Source: Sphingomonadaceae bacterium (GTDB lineage Bacteria > Pseudomonadota > Alphaproteobacteria > Sphingomonadales > Sphingomonadaceae). From it: 51,260 bases of DNA. This document shows positions 45,235 through 51,260 of this stretch, in pieces. The translations under genes and the position numbers were made by a program. Location: positions 1 through 51,260 of the forward strand of contig PKED01000118.1 of assembly GCA_002863155.1 (NCBI GenBank), given 5' to 3'. How positions within the stretch are numbered: position 1 is the first letter of the stretch; each line of letters starts with the position of its first letter. Below the pieces are notes generated by a model. It saw only the letters and a program-made list of their open reading frames with translations. It ran no database searches and was not told the DNA's origin.

Positions 45235-45287
45235 GGGTTAACGCCGGCGCAAAACGTCCCGCGGCGGGGCGCCGCCGACGTTAACCC
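45235..45287. repeat. Inverted repeat with TTAACC arms before the beta-helix gene
   Basis: Arms GGGTTAACG (45235-45243) and CGTTAACCC (45279-45287) flank 35 GC-rich bases. TTAACC is the half-site read by CtrA in alphaproteobacteria, and the right arm continues as TTAA-N7-TTAG, one base off the full TTAA-N7-TTAA site. It lies about 65 bases before the next start codon. Regulator assignment is speculative. Confidence 0.4.
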
Positions 45288-45351
45288 TTTATTAGCCTTC
45301 CCGAAATTGGCGATCAGGTGCATCGGTGAAGCGACACCCGGAGGCTTGGTC

Positions 45352-46296
45352 ATGCGTCACGTTCTGCCCTTCGTCGCGCTTGCGCTCACCGTTCCCGCCG
45401 TCGCGCAGGGCGGCACTGCGCCTTTCACCATTGCCGAGACGGGTCAGGGCTTTGCCCATCTGAGCGATGCGCTCGCCGCCGCCGGGCCGCGCGGGCAGTT
45501 CGCCCAGTCGACGATCCTGATCGCGCCGGGCACCTACCGCGAATGCGCGGTGCAGAGCTGGGGCAAGGTGACCTTCACCGCGCGCGTCCCCGGCAGTGTC
45601 GTGTTCGACGGCGTGGCGTGCGAAGGCAAGGCGGCGCTGGTGCTGCGCGGCAGTGGATCGGTGGTCGACGGCATCGTCTTTCGCAACATCCGCGTCGGTG
45701 ACGGCAATGGCGCGGGCATCCGCACCGAAATGGGCGACCTGACCGTCACCAATTCGACCTTCCTCGACAGCCAGGAAGGCATTCTGGGCGGGCAGCCGAC
45801 CGGGCAGCGCATCACCATCGACCGGTCGACCTTCAGCGGGCTCGGCCAGTGCGACGAGACGCCCGATTGCGCGCACAGCATCTATCTTGCCAACAAGGGC
45901 CAGATCACCGTCACGCGCAGCCGGTTCGAGCGCGGGCGCGGTGGCCATTATGTGAAACTGCGCACGCCGCGCGTATCGATCACCGACAACAGCTTCGACG
46001 ACACGCAGGGCCGCAAGACCAATTACATGATCGACCTGTCCGAAGGCGGCACCGGCCTGATCGCCAACAATGTCTTCGTGCAGGGGCGCAACAAGGAAAA
46101 CTGGACGGCGTTCATCGCGGTCGCCGCTGAAGCGCGCACCTATTCGGCCGCCGGGCTGCGCGTCGAGGGCAACCGGGCGACGCTGGCGCCGGGCGAAACC
46201 CGGTCGCCCGCCTTTGTGGCCGACCTGAGCCACCAGCGTCTCGCGCTCGGCGCCAATGCGCTCGGCAAGGGCGTGCGCCCGTTCGAGGTGCGCTAG
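45352..46296 (+). CDS. Secreted right-handed beta-helix protein
   Basis: A 314-residue protein with a signal peptide (MRHVLPFVALALTVPAVA|QGG). The body has repeating short beta-strand coils with Asn/Gly turns (FRNIRVGDGNGAGIRTEMGDLTVTNSTFLDSQEGILGG; ITIDRSTFSGLGQCDE; ITVTRSRFERGRGG; VSITDNSFDD), typical of a pectate-lyase-like parallel beta-helix. Four cysteines could form periplasmic disulfides. It may bind or cut polysaccharide, but no lyase or hydrolase motif is certain. ATG 45352 follows GGAGG; the upstream frame is rejected. Confidence 0.83.
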   Translation: MRHVLPFVALALTVPAVAQGGTAPFTIAETGQGFAHLSDALAAAGPRGQFAQSTILIAPGTYRECAVQSWGKVTFTARVPGSVVFDGVACEGKAALVLRGSGSVVDGIVFRNIRVGDGNGAGIRTEMGDLTVTNSTFLDSQEGILGGQPTGQRITIDRSTFSGLGQCDETPDCAHSIYLANKGQITVTRSRFERGRGGHYVKLRTPRVSITDNSFDDTQGRKTNYMIDLSEGGTGLIANNVFVQGRNKENWTAFIAVAAEARTYSAAGLRVEGNRATLAPGETRSPAFVADLSHQRLALGANALGKGVRPFEVR

Positions 46297-46319
46297 GGGC
46301 GCTGCAATTCAACCTGAAT

Positions 46320-46400
46320 CGTCATTGCGAGCGTAAGCGAAGCAATCCAGAGACCCCGCGACCACGCAACTGGATTGCTTCGCTTACGCTCGCAATGACG
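46320..46400. repeat. Perfect palindromic repeat of the GTCATTGCGAGCG type
   Basis: Two 31-base arms (46320-46350 and 46370-46400) are exact reverse complements around a 19-base centre. The arm starts CGTCATTGCGAGCG and ends AGCAATCCAG, a sequence known as an interspersed repeat in many bacterial genomes. It lies in the gap between two convergent genes (beta-helix protein and phosphatase) and could also stop transcription. Confidence 0.92.
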
Positions 46401-46466
46401 GAATGGTGCCGTTCCGGCGTGGCAGAAGCTAGCGCCGGTCCGGGTTGCCGCGGTCTGGGTGGCCCC

Positions 46467-48128
46467 TTACCGGCACGTATCCGCCACGCCCGGATCGAGA
46501 TCGAGGCAGCGCCCGTCGACCTGCGGCGCGCCAAGCTTGAACCCGATGGTCGCGGCAAGCGTCGGGGCGATGTCGACGGTTTCGACCGCGAGCGGTTGTT
46601 CGAAGCCCGTCATCCCCTTGCGCCAGAACAGGATCGGCACGCGGCGGTCATAATCCCAGAAGCTGCCATGGGTGGCGACATAGCCCTTGGTCGGATCGGC
46701 AATCGGCGTGATCCGCGGCTTGAGCGCGACGACGATGTCGCCCGAGCGCAAGGGGTGAAAGCTCGCCTTGGCGCGTTCGATCAGGCTCCAGGTCTCGGCT
46801 GGGCCGGTAGCAGCGGGTGCGGCTTCGATCTCGGCGCGGCTGAAGGCAGCCGCCACTTGCGGATTGGCGCGGTAGGCGCTGAGCGCTTCCTTCAGCACGG
46901 CGGCGCGCTGTGCGGGCGTCAGCTTGGGGTCGATCCAGACGTCACCCGCCCCCGAATCGCCGAACAGGACTTGGCCCGTCAGCTTGAGCTTCGCCGCGAC
47001 CGCGTCGCTGACCGCCTTGGTCGTGAAGGCCGGGTCGATCCGCGCTGCGTCGGGCGCGGCATGGTCGCGGTTGCGTTCGGGCAGGTCGTGCCCGCCATGG
47101 TCCGCCGTCAGCACGACTTCGTAATCGATGCCGAGCGAATCGAGCTTGTCGAAGAAATCGGCCATCGTCTCGTCGAGCGCGGCCAGTTGCAGGCACATCT
47201 CATTGCCTTCGGTGCCATAGCTGTGGCCGACATAATCGGTCGCCGACGCGCCGATCGATAGAATGTCGGTCGCCGCCCCCTTGCCGAGCCGCTTTTCCTG
47301 AACGAGCGCGGCGGCGAGGCTGAACACCGCGCCGTCGAATTCGGGCGAGGCGCGGAAATTGCGCGTGTCGCCGGGCGCGCGTTCGAAACGGCCGGTGCCG
47401 ACGGTCTTGCCGCCGCCGATCGCGACCGCGCGGTTGTGGGGAATGCAGTAATCGGGCTCGTCGAGCGGCTGCTGGCCGGCAGCGATCCGATCGGCGACGC
47501 CGGCATTGACGCGCGCGACCGATTGCGGCGTGGCGCGCCCGGCATAGCTGGCGAATTTCTTGCCGTCCCACCACCAGAGTTCGTCGACGCGGTGGCCGCC
47601 CATCATCACGGCCGCGCGGTCCTTGCCTGCCACCGACACCGTCTGTGTCGCCGGATTGGCCACTTTCATCCGCTCGCCGAGCGTCGGCACCAGCAGATGC
47701 TTGTCGGACACGGTATAGGCCAGCGAGGTCGATCCGGGGACGCTTTCATCCTCGGCGCAATAGACGACCTTATCGGTGCGGGCGGTCTTCAGGTCGGTCC
47801 AGCTGTTGGCGATGATGCCGGTGCGCGCCGGGTGCATGCCGGTCAGGATCGTCGAATGGCCGGGGCAGGTCTCGGTCGCGGCATGGCTCTGATAGCCGCT
47901 TGGGAACACCGCGCCGGTCATCAGCCGCCGGAAGCCGCCGGTAAAGTGATTGCGATATTCGGCGAACAGATCGGCCGAGAATTGATCGACCGAAATGACG
48001 ACGATCAGCTTCGGCGCGGCCTTGGCGGCTTGCGCCGCGGGCGTGACCGGTGCGGGCGCGTCCTGCGCAAGTGCGGCCGGTGTAACGATCGCGAGCGCGC
48101 CTGCGAATAACGTGGCAGCAATCTTCAT
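46467..48128 (-). CDS. phoK: Alkaline phosphatase, SPAP/PhoK type
   Basis: A 553-residue secreted phosphomonoesterase of the Sphingomonas alkaline phosphatase (SPAP/PhoK) group in the NPP/PafA branch. Signal peptide MKIAATLFAGALAIVTPAALA|QD. Active-site residues are visible: Asp48 (SVDQFS), nucleophile Thr87 (TETCPGHST), the Asn of ANSW, Lys and Arg of AGKDRA, Asp and His of DYVGHSYG, AD-H of ADHGGHD, and His of THGSFWDYDRRVP. It uses two zinc ions and frees phosphate in the periplasm or outside. ATG 48128 follows AAGGGG; the longer frame is rejected. It is divergent from dsbD. Confidence 0.93.
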   Translation of the reverse strand: MKIAATLFAGALAIVTPAALAQDAPAPVTPAAQAAKAAPKLIVVISVDQFSADLFAEYRNHFTGGFRRLMTGAVFPSGYQSHAATETCPGHSTILTGMHPARTGIIANSWTDLKTARTDKVVYCAEDESVPGSTSLAYTVSDKHLLVPTLGERMKVANPATQTVSVAGKDRAAVMMGGHRVDELWWWDGKKFASYAGRATPQSVARVNAGVADRIAAGQQPLDEPDYCIPHNRAVAIGGGKTVGTGRFERAPGDTRNFRASPEFDGAVFSLAAALVQEKRLGKGAATDILSIGASATDYVGHSYGTEGNEMCLQLAALDETMADFFDKLDSLGIDYEVVLTADHGGHDLPERNRDHAAPDAARIDPAFTTKAVSDAVAAKLKLTGQVLFGDSGAGDVWIDPKLTPAQRAAVLKEALSAYRANPQVAAAFSRAEIEAAPAATGPAETWSLIERAKASFHPLRSGDIVVALKPRITPIADPTKGYVATHGSFWDYDRRVPILFWRKGMTGFEQPLAVETVDIAPTLAATIGFKLGAPQVDGRCLDLDPGVADTCR

Positions 48129-48211
48129 CAAAAAACCCCTTGCGCGTCGGGTGCATTGCCCCTGCGATCCGGATATGCACCGTTGCGCAGGCAATTCACA
48201 AGGATCAGCGG

Positions 48212-50278
48212 ATGCGCGCTCTTGGTTTCGCAATTGTGACGGCCCTGATGTGGCTGGGGCTGATGGCTCCCGCCGCCGCGCAGGCGCCCGACCCCTATTC
48301 GAAGGGACCGCACATCGCGCTGAAGCTGATCGCGGAGACCGAGCGCCCCGCGCCGGGCCAGGACGTGACGATCGCCTATGACGCGACGCCGCAGCCGGGC
48401 TGGCACGGATATTGGCAGAATCCGGGCGACGCGGGCTTCCCCGCCAAGCTCGACTGGGTGCTGCCCGTCGGCGTGACGGTGGACGCGCCGCGCTATCCGG
48501 TGCCGACGACGCTGCTGATCGCCGGGCTGATGAACTATGTGTTCGAACAGCATTATACGGTGCTGGTCACGCTGCACGTGCCCGACAATGCAAAGGCGGG
48601 GGCGGCGCTGCCCGTTCGGCTGAAGAGCCAGTATCTCGTCTGCACCGAGGAGATCTGCCAGCCCGAATCCGCCGATCTGTCGCTCGACCTCGTCGTCGGC
48701 GACGGCGCGATCGCGCCCGACCGGCTCGCCCAGTTCGACAGCTATCGCCAGGCGATCCCGAAGCCGATCGGCATGGCGACGACCTATCAGGTCGACGGCA
48801 AGTCGGTGCGGATCGGCATCCCCTATCCGGCGACGGCGCCGCTCGAAAACGCCTATTTCTTTCCGACCACCACCGAACGCTTCAACTATGCCGCCCCGCA
48901 AAAGGTGGTGCGCGACGGCGATCGGCTGGTGCTCACGACCGAGCTGGTGAAGCCCGGTGCCGGCCCGATCGAGGGCATATTGCGAATCGGCCCGCAAAAG
49001 GCCGTGGCGCTGTCCGCATCGCCCGGCGTGGTGCCACCTGCCGGCGCCCAATCAGGACAATCAGCCGGGCTCCCCAGCGGCGTCTTGACGGCGACGCTGC
49101 TCGCGCTCGGCGGGGCGATCCTCGGCGGGCTGATCCTGAACATCATGCCGTGCGTCTTCCCGATCCTGAGCCTGAAGGCGCTGAGCCTCGCCAAGGGATC
49201 GGTCGACGAGCGCGAGGCGCGGCGCGAGGCGCTGGCCTACACCGCAGGGGTGCTGAGCGTCATCATGGGCCTTGGCGCGACGATCCTGGCGCTGAGGGCG
49301 GGCGGGGCGGCGGTTGGCTGGGCGTTCCAGTTGCAGAACCCCGCAACCATCGCGGTGCTGCTGCTGCTCGTCGTCGCGCTGACGCTGAACCTGGCCGGTC
49401 TGTTCGAAATCCCGACGCCCGCCTTTGTCGATTCGGCAAGCGGGGCGAGCGGTGCCTTCGCGACGGGTGCGCTCGCCGCGATCATCGCGACGCCGTGCAC
49501 CGGGCCGTTCATGGGCGCGGCACTCGGCGCGGCGCTGGTGCTGCCCTGGTATGCGGCGATGGCGGTGTTCTTCGGGCTCGGCTTCGGGCTTGCCATCCCG
49601 TTCCTGCTGATCGGTTTCGTGCCCGCGCTGCGCAAGGCACTCCCCAAGCCCGGCGCGTGGATGGAAACCTTCCGCCAGATCCTGGCGGTGCCGATGGGGC
49701 TGACCGCGATCTGGCTCGCCTGGGTGCTCGGCGGTGAAGCGGGCAATGACGGCGTCGCGCTGGGGCTGATCGGCGCGCTCGGTGTCGCGATCGTGCTGTT
49801 CGTCGTCGGCAAGCGCCAGCATCGCGGCCTGTCGGCGCACTGGCTGAGCCTGATCGCGCTGGTCGGCGTGACGGCGGCGACCGCGTCGGTCATCCGCCCG
49901 GTGCCACGGGGTGCGGCGGGGGCGGTGGCGGCAGCGAGCGAGGGCAAGATCGCCTTCACCGAGGAAAAGCTGGCCGAAGCGCGCGCCAAGGGCCGCCCGG
50001 TCTTCGCCTATTTCACGGCCGACTGGTGCCTGACGTGCAAGGTCAACGAACGCGTCGCGATCGACACCGATCAGGTGAAGGCGGTGTTCGCCAAGCACGA
50101 CGTCGCGGTGATGATCGGCGACTGGACCGACGGCGACCCCAAGCTCGGCCGCTTCATCGAAGCGCACAATCGGGCAGGGGTGCCGCTGTACCTGTTCTAC
50201 AAGCCCGGCGCGGCTGAGCCGGAGGTGCTGCCGCAAGTGCTGACGCCCGCGATGCTGAGCGAGCTGGCGGGGGGGTAG
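48212..50278 (+). CDS. dsbD: Thiol:disulfide interchange protein DsbD/ScsB type
   Basis: A 688-residue inner-membrane electron carrier. After a signal peptide (MRALGFAIVTALMWLGLMAPAAA|QA) the periplasmic N-terminal domain carries YLVCTEEICQPE (two Cys); the central eight-helix part has the redox pair in MPCVFP and TPCTGPF; and the C-terminal thioredoxin domain has WCLTCK. Electrons pass from cytoplasmic thioredoxin to periplasmic disulfides. The large N-terminal domain is more like ScsB than E. coli DsbD. ATG 48212 follows AAGGA. A link with cytochrome maturation or oxidative stress is not shown by the neighbours. Confidence 0.93.
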   Translation: MRALGFAIVTALMWLGLMAPAAAQAPDPYSKGPHIALKLIAETERPAPGQDVTIAYDATPQPGWHGYWQNPGDAGFPAKLDWVLPVGVTVDAPRYPVPTTLLIAGLMNYVFEQHYTVLVTLHVPDNAKAGAALPVRLKSQYLVCTEEICQPESADLSLDLVVGDGAIAPDRLAQFDSYRQAIPKPIGMATTYQVDGKSVRIGIPYPATAPLENAYFFPTTTERFNYAAPQKVVRDGDRLVLTTELVKPGAGPIEGILRIGPQKAVALSASPGVVPPAGAQSGQSAGLPSGVLTATLLALGGAILGGLILNIMPCVFPILSLKALSLAKGSVDEREARREALAYTAGVLSVIMGLGATILALRAGGAAVGWAFQLQNPATIAVLLLLVVALTLNLAGLFEIPTPAFVDSASGASGAFATGALAAIIATPCTGPFMGAALGAALVLPWYAAMAVFFGLGFGLAIPFLLIGFVPALRKALPKPGAWMETFRQILAVPMGLTAIWLAWVLGGEAGNDGVALGLIGALGVAIVLFVVGKRQHRGLSAHWLSLIALVGVTAATASVIRPVPRGAAGAVAAASEGKIAFTEEKLAEARAKGRPVFAYFTADWCLTCKVNERVAIDTDQVKAVFAKHDVAVMIGDWTDGDPKLGRFIEAHNRAGVPLYLFYKPGAAEPEVLPQVLTPAMLSELAGG

Positions 50279-50471
50279 GGGCGGCTAGTGGGTGGGAAGC
50301 GGCCGGACAACAATCGGCTCGCAAACCCAGTATAGCTGCCGTTGGATGGTGGGGATTGGCGGGCGGTGTTGGACCATCCGTCCCCCAACCCGTTCGGCCA
50401 TTTTTCGCTTACCTAGCGGCCTCCCCCACGGCATAGTCGATCAACACAGCGCGATTGAGGGGGGCAACATC

Positions 50472-50768
50472 ATGGCAACGGGTAACTGGCGGACGAAATC
50501 ACTTCCTTTCGCCGAATGGGCCGCCCTTCAAGATGCCTTTGCCGATCTCCAGATGGCGACGGGCGCACCGGCTAACCTCGCCATGTTCTCAAAATCTGAG
50601 CCGGGCGAGCCGCTAACTGCAATCTACATCACGGGGCCGGGGATAGACGCGATCGAGGCGCGCTCGCCCGGCGACTGGCATGACACCGCCGCGCCATCGG
50701 GCGACGGCGTGGCTCTGCTAGTCGGTGCGGGTGATCCATGGGAGCAATTTGGTATCTCCAAGCCCTAA
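50472..50768 (+). CDS. Hypothetical protein
   Basis: A 98-residue soluble protein I do not recognise (LPFAEWAALQDAFADLQMATGAPANLAMFSKSEPGEPLTAIYITGPGIDAIEARSPGDW). It appears to be an alpha/beta protein without signal peptide. ATG 50472 follows GAGGGGGG. Codon use is close to the genome. The 193 bases before it, after dsbD, show no gene or clear terminator. Confidence 0.65.
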   Translation: MATGNWRTKSLPFAEWAALQDAFADLQMATGAPANLAMFSKSEPGEPLTAIYITGPGIDAIEARSPGDWHDTAAPSGDGVALLVGAGDPWEQFGISKP

Positions 50769-50778
50769 TCGCTCGGTC

Positions 50779-51260
50779 CTATTTATGAAGGCTCTTTGCC
50801 CGTTCCTCAATTACCCATTTTACGGCATTGCTGCCGATCGAGCCCTCTATCTTTGTCATTTGCTCAGCGTTAGAACTGACCGGGAGATTGAGGCTGCGTG
50901 AGTAATAGCGCAATGCAGTATCTACATTGGCTTTGAAGCTATTACATGCCGTCACCGCAGCTTCCGCTATAGTCTTCGCCTCGTCTTTTAGTTTGGACCA
51001 CTGAACAGCTTTGTTCTTGGCGCAGATTAACCATTCGCCGACAGCTACCTTGAATCTGGACTCGGCGAAAACTGGAGTGGCCAGGAAATTATCGAGATGC
51101 TTGATTTTGGCATCCCGGAGACTTGTTCGTGTTTCATCGACTAGGGACTGTGGGGATTCACATTTGAGCGCGGATGTGATTCACGCTGTGGATGGATCGC
51201 GATATTTTGACGGACGCCCAATGGGCGAAGATGGAGCCGCATTGTTTGGGTAAGCCGACA
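50779..51260 (-). pseudogene. Broken, truncated gene of lower GC running off the right edge
   Basis: On the minus strand the frame ending at TAG 50779-50781 is open for 133 codons with protein-like content (VAVGEWLICAKNKAVQW; NAVKWVIEERAKSLHK) up to an in-frame TGA at 51181-51183. Beyond it the same frame continues open to the window edge (APSSPIGRPSKYRDPSTA). There is no ATG, GTG or TTG near the start of the 133-codon part, so it cannot easily be a gene of its own; a nonsense mutation in a longer gene is the simplest reading. The G+C content is near 50 percent, far below the window. Product unknown. Confidence 0.6.

Noticed and set aside
51011..51253. Plus-strand open frame of 80 codons at the right edge
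   Set aside because: No family character or ribosome site; it is opposite the better minus-strand frame of the broken gene.

Overview
The window is high-GC DNA (about two thirds G+C by eye) from an alphaproteobacterium, most likely a sphingomonad (Sphingomonas or a close relative). The evidence is a SPAP/PhoK-type alkaline phosphatase, a TonB-receptor sugar locus with flavin-dependent halogenases, MetH split into two proteins, DUF2171 and DUF4893 proteins, and sphingomonad-style intergenic palindromes. Coding density is high and no gap without a gene exceeds about 300 bases.

Layout. 1-5.5 kb: RNA 2',3'-cyclic phosphodiesterase (thpR), a Bax-inhibitor-1 membrane protein, a small unknown protein, a Nudix hydrolase, a MASE1-PAS-GGDEF diguanylate cyclase and a small membrane protein. 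5.5-22 kb: an alpha-glucan (starch/maltodextrin) utilisation locus. An SLC45-type sugar transporter and a LacI regulator run leftward. Rightward, behind a perfect 20-bp operator-like palindrome, run a TonB-dependent receptor, a flavin-dependent halogenase, a periplasmic GH13 amylase, a cytoplasmic GH13 alpha-glucosidase, a GH97 alpha-glucosidase, a periplasmic esterase, a second halogenase and a FucP-type sugar transporter. A tRNA-Ala(CGC) follows. The inferred flow is: receptor imports oligosaccharides, periplasmic amylase and GH97 trim them, the two MFS carriers take up maltose and glucose, and the cytoplasmic glucosidase finishes. The role of the halogenases is unknown.

22-34.8 kb: a DUF2171 protein, an MDR oxidoreductase, a GNAT and a zinc metallopeptidase, a patatin-bdhA pair (ketone-body or PHB metabolism), a DUF4893 protein, an AbrB/Doc toxin-antitoxin pair with an apparently leaderless promoter, isocitrate lyase divergent from an ScfR/RamB-type regulator, a PH-domain membrane protein, a TPR protein, and an operon of two tiny lipoproteins plus an aldo/keto reductase. 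34.9-40.7 kb: a methionine/one-carbon operon (ArsR-methyltransferase fusion, metF, the methyltransferase half of metH, the cobalamin half of metH) behind a perfect 20-bp palindrome that overlaps a predicted promoter.

40.7-51.3 kb: a small conserved protein, two intergenic palindromic elements, a cation/proton antiporter, an RSL-type (Ralstonia fucose lectin) lectin with altered binding residues, a divergent lipoprotein with a PKD-like domain and an unassigned enzyme-like domain, a secreted beta-helix protein, a third palindromic element, the PhoK-type phosphatase divergent from a DsbD-type thiol reductase, a small unknown protein, and at the right edge an AT-richer broken gene running off the window.

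The most unusual items are the two halogenases inside a starch operon, the lectin/lipoprotein/beta-helix group at 42.5-46.3 kb, and the leaderless, palindrome-controlled promoters.
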